A DNA stretch of 12,342 bases, taken from Clostridiales bacterium (GTDB lineage Bacteria > Bacillota_A > Clostridia > Oscillospirales > Oscillospiraceae). The first letter of the stretch is position 1. Every line of letters begins with the position of its first letter. The stretch is from assembly GCA_022777455.1 (NCBI GenBank), contig JALFGI010000052.1:1-12342 (forward strand), given 5' to 3'. The translations under genes were made by a program, and so were the position numbers. Of the stretch, positions 6,037 to 12,342 are shown in pieces. The notes beneath the pieces are model-generated. The model was not told where the DNA came from and did no database searches. It saw only the letters and a program-made list of their open reading frames with translations.

Positions 6037-6417
6037 TTATAGGTTCTGGGGCGGCGTTGTCACATCCATGCTGTCTTCCTGGCCCACGGGCAATTGGGAC
6101 AGGGGAATCATCTTCAGATCCTGAAAGGTGAGCGTGTTTGCAAAGATCTGAATGTCTTTCGATTCAAAGGGACCGAAACCGTCGCGGTAGGCAACAAGGT
6201 TTACAAGCGTATAAGGCTTTTGTTCCGCCCCCGGCTCCTGACTTTCCGACAGGTTGGGAACCGGAATCTCAATGGGGGCGATCAGCCCACTCCGGTCCGT
6301 CACCCGCATGGCGATGGCCGTCTGATCCGGTGCGGTTACCACCACCGCCACATCCCGCAAAGGAATCTGGGCATTGCTGGTGTAAGCACGGGCCTGTAAG
6401 TATCCAATGGTAGGCAT
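6037..6417 (-). CDS. Beta-rich carboxypeptidase-regulatory-like protein, operon leader
   Basis: A protein of 126 residues from the ATG at 6417 (MPTIGYLQAR). An ATG two codons upstream (6423) directly touches the GGAAGGG site, while 6417 is correctly spaced, so 6417 is preferred. The sequence is rich in beta-strand patterns: GYLQARAYTSNAQIPLRDVAV resembles the start of carboxypeptidase-regulatory or Cna-B type folds, followed by a TDRSGL turn and a strand ending in LKMIPL. A proline/glutamate linker lies at about 53-65. There is no signal peptide. It is 12 bases before the SpoIID-like gene and shares the MPT start style, so it probably is an accessory or structural partner of that protein. The function is unknown. 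Confidence 0.82.
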   Translation of the reverse strand: MPTIGYLQARAYTSNAQIPLRDVAVVVTAPDQTAIAMRVTDRSGLIAPIEIPVPNLSESQEPGAEQKPYTLVNLVAYRDGFGPFESKDIQIFANTLTFQDLKMIPLSQLPVGQEDSMDVTTPPQNL

Positions 6418-6444
6418 ATTCATCCCTTCCTTTCCATACTCCGT

Positions 6445-6472
6445 TATGATATGCAGTCCGGGATAAAAAAGT
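6445..6472 (-). promoter_or_regulatory. Candidate sigma-K-type promoter of the SpoIID-like operon
   Basis: On the minus strand CATATCATA (6453-6445) lies exactly 17 bases after AC (6472-6471), matching AC-N17-CATANNNTA. As a housekeeping promoter, TATCAT would have GCACTT as its -35, which is poor. The spacer holds the T-tract of the preceding terminator, so the two signals are interleaved. The expected transcript has a short leader of about 20 bases carrying GGAAGG. Confidence 0.55.
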
Positions 6473-6500
6473 GCAGGCAGGGCAAAAGGTGCCTGCCTGC
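6465..6500 (-). terminator. Intrinsic terminator of the helical-bundle gene
   Basis: GCAGGCAGG (6473-6481) pairs perfectly with CCTGCCTGC (6492-6500), giving a 9-bp stem and 10-base loop. On the minus strand it is followed by CACTTTTTT-like sequence (T-run 6470-6465). The stem begins within the stop codon of the upstream gene. Confidence 0.85.
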
Positions 6501-6934
6501 TACAGAAACTGCTTCATCTGGTCAACATTCGCGCTTTCCGTATCCAGCAGCTTCAGGGAAAGGGCGGATACCGAATCATCCTGCTGCTCCATTTGATGCA
6601 GGTTTTTCAGCCCCTTGATGACACCGCTGGTGTTTCCGCGAATCATCATTTCCGCGATTTTGCTGTTCACTTCGCCGTAGGACAGTTTCATTTTTGTCAT
6701 CCGGTCGGTCATGAAGCGGATGGAGGGATTCAGCTCCGGCAGAACCCAGCTTCGTTCCGCGGCAATGGAATGGGCCTGGGTTTCGATGGCGTCGTACTCC
6801 TGGAGCTGGGCTTCCATGGCTTGACGCAATTCCGGCTTCATTTCTGCTTCCAGCGCGCTGCGGATGCCGATTTGCCCCATCTGCGTGGTTTTCAGGACGG
6901 AGGATAGAATTTCTTTACTGTCTTTCAATTTCAT
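6500..6934 (-). CDS. Helical-bundle protein, possibly ferritin-like, hypothetical
   Basis: A soluble, almost wholly alpha-helical protein of 144 residues. Heptad-like helices with E-x3-Y-x2-IE (about 46-52) and a later ERSWVLPELNPS turn recall the four-helix, ferritin-like/DUF2383 style, but I cannot confirm metal ligands. Residues 94-130 hold two more helices (EMMIRGNTSGVIKGLKNLHQ, then SALSLKLLDTE). Met and Gln content is high. The start is ATG at 6934; a GTG one codon earlier is possible. No good ribosome-binding site precedes either codon. It is a single-gene unit, divergent from asnB and upstream of the SpoIID-like operon. From memory, close relatives are widespread in spore-forming Clostridia, so a spore role is possible. 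Confidence 0.78.
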   Translation of the reverse strand: MKLKDSKEILSSVLKTTQMGQIGIRSALEAEMKPELRQAMEAQLQEYDAIETQAHSIAAERSWVLPELNPSIRFMTDRMTKMKLSYGEVNSKIAEMMIRGNTSGVIKGLKNLHQMEQQDDSVSALSLKLLDTESANVDQMKQFL

Positions 6935-6976
6935 CACCCAAAGGAGTATGTGTAGAATGTAAAATTCTATTCGGTC

Positions 6977-7004
6977 ACTTCCGGCCGAGGGAAATCATAT
7001 AATA
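6977..7004 (+). promoter_or_regulatory. Candidate sigma-K-type promoter of asnB
   Basis: AC (6977-6978), 17 bases, then CATATAATA (6996-7004) matches AC-N17-CATANNNTA. It also contains a perfect TATAAT (6998-7003), so a housekeeping reading is possible, but the matching -35 at 17 bases is TCACTT, which is poor. The expected start lies about 20 bases before the ATG at 7031, just ahead of GGAAGG (7012-7017). Confidence 0.5.
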
Positions 7005-7030
7005 CTCAGACGGAAGGATGTGGTTATCCA

Positions 7031-8854
7031 ATGTGTGCAATTGCAGGCTGTATCAATTTGGATATTTCTCAGGAGATTGCCCGGAAAATGCTGGAAACGA
7101 TGGGCCGCCGGGGACCGGATGGGCAGGGCATCTTCCGGGAGGGGAGCTGTACCCTGCTCCATTCCAGATTGGCCATCATCGATCCCCAGGGCGGCAGGCA
7201 GCCCATGAGCGTAACCTTTGGCAAAGAAACATACACACTGGTCTATAATGGGGAACTGTACAATACCCTGGAAATCCGCCGGGCACTGGAAAAAGCAGGA
7301 CATTCCTTCCTGGGCCATTCCGATACCGAGGTCGTACTCCATGCCTATGCCCAATGGGGAAGCGAATGTGTGGAGCGCTTCAACGGGATTTTCGCTTTTG
7401 CCGTCTGGGAACAAAATGCCCAGCGGCTTTTCCTGGCCCGGGACAGGATTGGGGTAAAGCCTTTTTTCTACACGGAGTGGGAAAACGGACTGCTGTTTGC
7501 TTCGGAAATGAAAACCATCCTCTGTTATCCGGGAAGAAAAGCCCAGTTGGATGGGGATGGTGCGTACCAGCTGCTGCTTCTGGGCCCTGGGCGTGTTCCC
7601 GGCAGTGGTGTGTTCCACGGAATCCGGGAATTGGAGCCGGGCTGGCGGGGGTATTATGAGAAGGGCCGCCTCTCTGTGCAGCAGTACTGGAAATTGCGGG
7701 ACTACCGACATACCGATTCCTTTGAGGAAACCTGCGAAAAGGTGCGTTATCTGGTAAATGATGCCATCAAACGGCAGATGGTGTCCGATGTGCCCATCGG
7801 CACCTTTTTGTCCGGCGGCCTGGATTCCAGCATCATCAGCGCCATCTGCGCCCGGGAAATGGCCGGGAAGGGGGAGCAGCTCCCCACCTTTTCAGTGGAC
7901 TATCTGAATAATGACCGGTATTTCCAACCGGGAAAGTTCCAGCCAAATTCGGATGACGCCTATATTGAAATGATGTGCTCCGCCATTCATCCTGCCCACC
8001 ATTGGACTGTCCTTACACCGGAGGACCTGGCGGGGGAATTGGAAAATGCCACTATTGCCCGGGATTTGCCGGGAATGGCGGATGTGGATTTTTCCCTGTT
8101 GGCCTTCTGCCGGGAAATCGGAAGGGAGGTCAAGGTCGCCCTTTCCGGGGAGTGCGCGGACGAGATTTTCGGCGGCTATCCCTGGTACCGGGACCCGGAG
8201 GTGCGGGCGCAAGCGGGCTTTCCCTGGTCCCAGACAACGGCCCAGCGGGCCAAACTGATGACCGGCCGGCTTGCCAAATTTGGTTCGCCGGAAGACTACG
8301 TGATGGATGCCTATCTGGAAACCTGCCGCCAAAGCGACATCCTGCCGGAGAATTCTCCTGCAGAGATCAGAATGAAGGAAATGGTGAATCTGAATTTCCG
8401 ATGGTTCATGCAGACCCTGCTGGATCGAAAAGACCGGATGAGTATGTTCTCCGGCCTGGAGGTTCGGGTACCCTTCTGCGATTACCGGATTGCGGAATAT
8501 CTGTATGGCGTTCCTTGGGAATTCAAGGATTACAGAGGCAGGGAAAAAGGACTGCTGCGTCACGCCGTCCGGGATATGCTCCCGGAGGAAATTGTGCAGC
8601 GAAAGAAAAGCCCCTATCCCAAAACCTTCGACCCCCACTATGAGCAGCTGATGGAAGGCAGGCTGCAAAAAGTGTTGGCGGAAAAGGAGAATCCGCTGTT
8701 CTGCCTGATTGACCGGGAGAACCTGAAAGCATTTCTTGCGCAGGAAAGTCAGTGGCCCTGGTACGGCCAACTGATGCGTCGGCCCCAGACCATGGCATAT
8801 CTTCTGCAAATCGAATTCTGGCTCAGGCAGTATCAAGTAGATTTCCTGTTTTGA
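7031..8854 (+). CDS. asnB: Glutamine-dependent asparagine synthetase
   Basis: Makes asparagine from aspartate, ATP and glutamine in the cytoplasm. The 607-residue length suits the AsnB/AsnO class. The N-terminal class II glutaminase domain (about 2-190) has Cys2 exposed after Met removal (MCAIAGC), Arg46, the NGE loop (73-75) and Asp98, the residues that bind and cleave glutamine. The synthetase domain carries the ATP pyrophosphatase loop SGGLDSS at 261-267, and later ALSGECADEIFGGYPWY and GLEVRVPFCD, all typical. GGAAGG lies 13 bases before the ATG, a long spacing. In B. subtilis one of three paralogues (asnO) is linked to sporulation; the sigma-K-like promoter makes this one a candidate counterpart, but catalysis is general. 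Followed by a strong bidirectional hairpin. Confidence 0.95.
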   Translation: MCAIAGCINLDISQEIARKMLETMGRRGPDGQGIFREGSCTLLHSRLAIIDPQGGRQPMSVTFGKETYTLVYNGELYNTLEIRRALEKAGHSFLGHSDTEVVLHAYAQWGSECVERFNGIFAFAVWEQNAQRLFLARDRIGVKPFFYTEWENGLLFASEMKTILCYPGRKAQLDGDGAYQLLLLGPGRVPGSGVFHGIRELEPGWRGYYEKGRLSVQQYWKLRDYRHTDSFEETCEKVRYLVNDAIKRQMVSDVPIGTFLSGGLDSSIISAICAREMAGKGEQLPTFSVDYLNNDRYFQPGKFQPNSDDAYIEMMCSAIHPAHHWTVLTPEDLAGELENATIARDLPGMADVDFSLLAFCREIGREVKVALSGECADEIFGGYPWYRDPEVRAQAGFPWSQTTAQRAKLMTGRLAKFGSPEDYVMDAYLETCRQSDILPENSPAEIRMKEMVNLNFRWFMQTLLDRKDRMSMFSGLEVRVPFCDYRIAEYLYGVPWEFKDYRGREKGLLRHAVRDMLPEEIVQRKKSPYPKTFDPHYEQLMEGRLQKVLAEKENPLFCLIDRENLKAFLAQESQWPWYGQLMRRPQTMAYLLQIEFWLRQYQVDFLF

Positions 8855-8860
8855 TAAATG

Positions 8861-8891
8861 AAGGCCTGCTTCGCAAAAGGAAGCAGGCCTT
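8861..8891. terminator. Bidirectional terminator hairpin between convergent genes
   Basis: AAGGCCTGCTTC (8861-8872) pairs with GAAGCAGGCCTT (8880-8891) as a perfect 12-bp stem with a 7-base loop. It sits 6 bases after the asnB stop and 7 bases after the convergent stop at 8899. There is little T-tract on the plus side; the outer AA/TT pairs provide only a short run on either strand. Confidence 0.75.
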
Positions 8892-8898
8892 GCCGGGG

Positions 8899-10518
8899 TT
8901 ATTCCATGGGATATTCTTTGACGGATTTCATTTCCAGCGGAATTCGGACGAAGGAATCAATGATCTCCGTGGCCTGTTCCTCGGAAATGGGAGTCAGACC
9001 GGTTCCGTCCTGGGATTCGTCCAGCATCCAGCTTTCATGATAGGCGTCATATTCCACATCCATCAGCTTTTCTATGCGTCCGTTTTCGTCGATCTGGAAG
9101 TAGAAATGATAGGGCTTGCCGTCCAGGAAGACATAGTCCTCATACACATTCCCCTCGCACAGATAGCCCTCATAATAACTGGATGCGATCCTTTCTGTTT
9201 TACCGCTCCGGAGGGTCCAGATTGCGTGTATGTGGCCCTCTTTTCCCAGAATCAGTTCCTCCTGGCCGTCTTCTGTCACATCCAGAAGGGTGTATTCCAT
9301 GGTATCCCAGAAGTTTTCATAGGCCACACTGCAGTAGCTTGTAAAGTAGGACTCATTATCCCGAATCTGGCAGATCAAATCCCCGTAATTGTCGTGGAAC
9401 TCATTCTCCTCATAGAGGCGTCTGCGTTCCGCTGCCTCTTCGGGATCCTCTGTGGCGTCTTGCATGGCCTGATACCTTTCCTCAAGCTCCTGCTGAAGCT
9501 GGGGCATATTCTCAACCTGCTTCGGCTTCAGGGAATAATCCAAAGCTTCCGCAATCAGCTCCATATCCCTGTGGGTCATCACATCCCCGGGGCTGTCCCA
9601 ATTCCAGCCCACATTCCGGATGGTAACATTGATGAAGGCATCTTCCCGGTCGTACAGAATATAGGCGTCGCCTCCCTTGTCGCTTGCAATGAGAACCTCT
9701 GTTCCATCCGGCAGGGTGTAATTCCACTGCTCCACCGATTCTCTATCCTCGATGGTGATATACGCGCTGGTAAAGTAATCTTTATCCCGATAATCATAGA
9801 TGAGGGTGAAGTCAAATTCCTGGCTTGTCTCCGGGTTCTGGAGGGTTGCCCGATAAGAAGCGTTAAAATTGCCGCATTCCGCAACCCTGGCACCGCCGAA
9901 TTCCGTTTTTAAATTGGACTTTTCTGCTGTGATACCGGGAACCTCCAGCACCTGGGTGAACACCTCCGCGGCGCTCTCCTGGAAGATGACTGCGTCTCCT
10001 TCCAGCTTCAAATCGTATTTCCGGCAAATTTCGTCGATTTTGTCCAGCATTTCCTGGGAGTAGGCATCTACATAGTTTCTGTACAGGGCGCCTCTTTCGA
10101 AGCCGGCATTTTTGCGCCAAAGGGAACCGTCTGGGTCGTAGTGCTCTTTAAATGTCATCCATTCTTGCATTGCCAGGAAGTTTGCGCTGCCCTCGGCTCC
10201 GGAAATGGAGATGTACTGCTTCACCTTTTCGGTGGCGGGGATCTTACTTCCGTCCTCCGCATAGCGCATGTTATCCACATAGGTTTCTTCCCCAATGCGC
10301 AGGTCCTCCAGATGGAGCAGGAGCACGGCGCAGCCCATCAGAAGCACCATCAGGGCGATGATGGCCGCAACGGACAAGGGCCTCCGGATTCTGATGATTC
10401 CGTGAGATTCCTTTTCACCGCAGCTTTTTGTGTCAGAAGGAAACTGACCATATTCTGCTTTTTCAATCAGATCATTGCCCACATCGGTTAGCCCAAAGAG
10501 AATATCCTTTCCTTTCAT
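8899..10518 (-). CDS. Membrane anti-sigma-like partner with composite ectodomain
   Basis: A protein of 539 residues translated from a start that overlaps the sigma-factor stop (ATGA), with GGAGGGA upstream. The N-terminal cytoplasmic part (1-46) contains LTDVGNDLIEKAEYG, the kind of short motif found at the start of anti-sigma partners of Clostridia ECF-type sigma factors. One transmembrane helix follows (about 48-70). The ectodomain has an uncharacterised segment (100-258), a DUF4367-like stretch (about 260-335) with QWNYTLPDGTEVLI and ALDYSLKPKQVEN, a Glu-rich linker (345-372), and a C-terminal part with LLDVTEDGQEELILG (411-425), a pattern of Asp/Gly-rich calcium-binding or VCBS-like repeats. 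It probably holds the sigma factor inactive until an envelope signal is sensed. Anti-sigma activity is inferred from context. Confidence 0.82.
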   Translation of the reverse strand: MKGKDILFGLTDVGNDLIEKAEYGQFPSDTKSCGEKESHGIIRIRRPLSVAAIIALMVLLMGCAVLLLHLEDLRIGEETYVDNMRYAEDGSKIPATEKVKQYISISGAEGSANFLAMQEWMTFKEHYDPDGSLWRKNAGFERGALYRNYVDAYSQEMLDKIDEICRKYDLKLEGDAVIFQESAAEVFTQVLEVPGITAEKSNLKTEFGGARVAECGNFNASYRATLQNPETSQEFDFTLIYDYRDKDYFTSAYITIEDRESVEQWNYTLPDGTEVLIASDKGGDAYILYDREDAFINVTIRNVGWNWDSPGDVMTHRDMELIAEALDYSLKPKQVENMPQLQQELEERYQAMQDATEDPEEAAERRRLYEENEFHDNYGDLICQIRDNESYFTSYCSVAYENFWDTMEYTLLDVTEDGQEELILGKEGHIHAIWTLRSGKTERIASSYYEGYLCEGNVYEDYVFLDGKPYHFYFQIDENGRIEKLMDVEYDAYHESWMLDESQDGTGLTPISEEQATEIIDSFVRIPLEMKSVKEYPME

Positions 10519-11069
10519 ACTTTCATTCCCTCCTTCTCAAAATACGTGCAGAGCTTGGCTCTGGTTCGGTTCAGCCGCATCAGAACGGCGCTTTCGCTGA
10601 TTCCATACCGGGCGGCGATTTCCGCGATGGTGTCCGCATACCAGTATCGCCGCAGGAAAACCATCTGATTTTCCGGAGTCAGGGTACGCAGGAAACGGTC
10701 GAGAATCATGCCCAATTCCTTTGCTTCCATTTCCCTGTCCCGTGATTGGTCCGGGATACACATTTCCATTTCCTCGGTCAGGCTGACGATCTCGGCCTTC
10801 CTTTTCCCGGCATTTTTCCAGTCGAGCCTTTTCAGCGCGAAATTTCTACAGATTTTTGCCAGGTACGCAAAGAAATGCTGAGGCCTCTGGGGAGGAATCG
10901 TATCCCATGCCTTCATATAGGTGTCGCTGACGCTCTCCTCGGCATCCTGCCCGTTTTTGACGATGTTCTCTGCCAGATGATAAAGACGCCGGCCGTAGGT
11001 TTCATCTGTGTGCTTGATGGCATCTTCATTTCTGGCGAAGAACAGGTCAATGATTGTGCTGTCATCCAT
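10515..11069 (-). CDS. ECF-like RNA polymerase sigma factor
   Basis: A sigma-70 family factor of 184 residues. Region 2 spans about 6-85, with DAEESVSDTYMKAWDTIP (42-59) as the core- and -10-binding helix. Region 4 spans about 128-178, with LTPENQMVFLRRYWYADTIAEIA followed by the helix-turn-helix RYGISESAVLMRLNRTRAKL (154-173). Regions 1 and 3 are absent, as in ECF-type factors. The ATG at 11069 (MDDSTIID) is chosen because GAGGTGA lies just upstream; an in-frame ATG at 11135 would add 22 atypical residues. The stop overlaps the membrane partner, showing tight coupling. The target genes are unknown. Autoregulation is common for such factors but I cannot show it here. Confidence 0.92.
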   Translation of the reverse strand: MDDSTIIDLFFARNEDAIKHTDETYGRRLYHLAENIVKNGQDAEESVSDTYMKAWDTIPPQRPQHFFAYLAKICRNFALKRLDWKNAGKRKAEIVSLTEEMEMCIPDQSRDREMEAKELGMILDRFLRTLTPENQMVFLRRYWYADTIAEIAARYGISESAVLMRLNRTRAKLCTYFEKEGMKV

Positions 11070-11113
11070 TGGGTTCACCTCACTTGTGCTTTTGTTCCTC
11101 ACCCTGGTAGATC

Positions 11114-11149
11114 GTTTTTCGTCCAAAAACCTCACGCATCATGATAGCA
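11114..11149 (-). promoter_or_regulatory. Possible promoter and leader dyad of the sigma operon
   Basis: On the minus strand TGC followed by TATCAT (11146-11141) is an extended -10 candidate with a poor -35 (CTTTCC at 17 bases). Just downstream GTTTTT (11114-11119) and AAAAAC (11125-11130) form a 6-bp dyad with a 5-base spacer that could be an operator or hairpin in the leader. Both are weak. Confidence 0.3.
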
Positions 11150-11168
11150 TTTTTTTGAGAAAAGGAAA

Positions 11169-11201
11169 GAGTCTGCTTCCCTCCAATAGAGAAGCAGACT
11201 C
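11169..11201 (-). terminator. Intrinsic terminator of the interrupted gene
   Basis: GAGTCTGCTTC (11169-11179) pairs perfectly with GAAGCAGACTC (11191-11201), an 11-bp stem with an 11-base loop. On the minus strand it is followed by TTTCCTTTTCTC. It lies 17 bases after the stop at 11219-11221, separating this gene from the sigma operon. Confidence 0.85.
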
Positions 11202-11218
11202 ATGAATGAGGAATTGTA

Positions 11219-12342
11219 TTACGCCTGGGGAACCGGGAGTTCTGTTCCATCCGGCAACTGGACATAGGCAACCTGATTCAGATCGATGGTGGATTCTGCC
11301 TGCAAATTCTGTACGCCGGAGCTTGCGTTATCACCGTACAACGTAATTCTGCTCCCATCTTTCATCATGACATAGACACATCCATCGCCTACCGTCAAGA
11401 AGTCCGGTGCAGCGTGCTCCATGTCACAGATAATGCTGGCACTCATCGGACGCAGGATAAAGGAGGTAATAGAGGCATCCTGATATATATCATTGCCCTC
11501 CATATCCCATCCAATGGCTGCTTTGGAAGCAACAGGGAAGGAGATCATTTCCAGTTCTTCTATGATCACATCTTCAAAAAACACATCAAATGACCAGGCA
11601 CCCTGGACAAGAAGATATTCTTCAGGCTCGTTCGTCTTCTCGTCAAGGTAACTTGCATAAATATCCTGCCAGTAGATGCTCCATACATGACCGGCGGCAA
11701 AGGGAGCTTCTCCTGCTCTTATTTGCTCAGAACTGGCGGAATATTTCAGAATCACATTCTGGGTGCAGGATTTTCCATCCCCATCATCTTCCACGCTGTA
11801 TCCGCCGCTGACATTGCCGGAGCCTTCTGTAACCGGCTCAAAGAAGCCTCACCGGTTGCGATGTTTCAGAGATACGGGATAACCGTCGTGCTCCAAAAGA
11901 TTGACATCCTCAGGGGCAGTGATCCCCAAAGTGATCGTTGCAATGTTTCCATCGGATTTGACAGACTTCAATTCAATGGAATAGCCGTCAATTGTTTTGC
12001 CGGAACCTTCCGCTTGCTCCGTGAGGTTTTCCCATCCTTCCACCAGCTTGGGCTGAATGGAAAAGTCAATTACATCAGCCAGGCGCTCAATCTCCTGATC
12101 GGTCATAACCTCTTTTTCGATGGTCATATTTCCGGCTGCATCACTGGAATACTGCTCGTGGATGAATTCATATCGAAGTGTTACCGTATAATTTGGCATA
12201 TCACAGAAGATATATCCACGCCAATCGGAAGGAGACCGGAAGATCAGTACATCTGCACCGGAAGCTGCCCGATATGTCCATTCTTTCCAAGTCTCAATTT
12301 CTCTCAGGGAAATAACATCTTCTGTGAAGGCATCTTTACGCA
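11219..12342 (-). pseudogene. Interrupted paralogue of the membrane anti-sigma-like partner (partial)
   Basis: One minus-strand frame stays open from the window edge to the stop at 11219-11221 except for a single in-frame TGA at 11849-11851; no frameshift is needed. The text reads PVSLKHRNR, stop, GFFEPVTEG. Before the stop it matches the 539-residue protein: WKEWTYRAASGADVLIF against VEQWNYTLPDGTEVLIA, and VMTDQEIERLADVIDFSIQP against VMTHRDMELIAEALDYSLKP, so the DUF4367-like domain is shared. After the stop is a different C-terminal domain (NVSGGYSVEDDGDGK, then IGWDMEGNDIYQDASITSF, ending LPDGTELPVPQA). The N-terminus lies outside the window. TGA ends at least five intact genes here, so recoding is unlikely. 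A sequencing error remains possible. Confidence 0.82.

Noticed and set aside
7892..8836. Minus-strand open frame of 314 codons inside asnB
   Set aside because: It is fully antisense to asnB, which has all its catalytic motifs.
8752..9912. Plus-strand open frame of 386 codons overlapping the asnB end and the anti-sigma-like gene
   Set aside because: It starts inside asnB, crosses a strong terminator hairpin and is antisense to a well-supported gene.
6473..11201. The similar GCAGGC/CTGCTTC stems in three hairpins as a dispersed repeat family
   Set aside because: Each lies directly after a stop codon, and loops and flanks differ, so they are best read as separate intrinsic terminators.
11810..11851. 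Selenocysteine decoding of the internal TGA with a short downstream stem (GAGCC/GGCTC)
   Set aside because: The stem is only five pairs, the family is an extracellular sensor not known to hold selenocysteine, and TGA is a normal stop for several genes in this window.
1..12342. CRISPR arrays, insertion sequences, phage genes, tRNA or rRNA
   Set aside because: No regularly spaced repeats, transposase motifs, terminal inverted repeats, phage proteins or RNA-gene sequences were recognised by reading; the window looks like core chromosome.

Overview
The window looks like chromosomal DNA of a spore-forming, anaerobic gut member of the Clostridia, most likely an Oscillospiraceae/Ruminococcaceae relative. 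This is judged from protein style (type III pantothenate kinase, Clostridia-type sigma/anti-sigma pairs, SpoIID-like and peptidoglycan-binding proteins without signal peptides), strong Shine-Dalgarno sites, many ATGA overlaps and tight intrinsic terminators. No database search was possible, so family names come from motif recognition.

Layout. (1) 1-185: gene-free end with two dyad-rich structures and a terminator. (2) 186-1226, minus strand: a coupled three-gene operon of small helical, Q/P-rich or hydrophobic-tailed conserved hypotheticals. (3) 1399-2660, plus strand: a YfcE/MJ0936-like metallophosphoesterase overlapping coaX by ATGA. (4) 2661-3330: a 55-aa tail-anchored protein (minus) and a 128-aa three-helix membrane protein (plus), divergent around a perfect 18-bp palindrome. 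(5) 3382-3536: a possible small transcription unit encoding a 40-aa ORF or a small RNA. (6) 3545-4129, minus: a CDP-alcohol phosphatidyltransferase (PgsA type) with a near-consensus housekeeping promoter. (7) 4265-6417, minus: an operon of a beta-rich protein, a SpoIID-like protein with two peptidoglycan-binding domains, and a second peptidoglycan-binding protein. (8) 6500-6934, minus: a helical-bundle protein. (9) 7031-8854, plus: glutamine-dependent asparagine synthetase. (10) 8899-11069, minus: an ECF-type sigma factor and its overlapping membrane partner with a composite ectodomain. (11) 11219 to the window end, minus: a paralogue of that membrane partner, interrupted by an in-frame TGA and running off the window.

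The most interesting theme is sporulation. Three separate transcription units (the 186-1226 operon, the SpoIID-like operon and asnB) each carry the same promoter layout, AC-N17-CATANNNTA, which matches the Bacillus mother-cell sigma-K consensus, and none has a good -35 for the housekeeping sigma. The SpoIID-like operon lacks secretion signals, as expected for proteins made in the mother cell, and B. subtilis has a sporulation-linked asparagine synthetase (AsnO). This suggests a small, partly undescribed set of mother-cell genes. The right end is different: an envelope-sensing sigma/anti-sigma module beside a decayed relative, suggesting a tandem array that continues outside the window.
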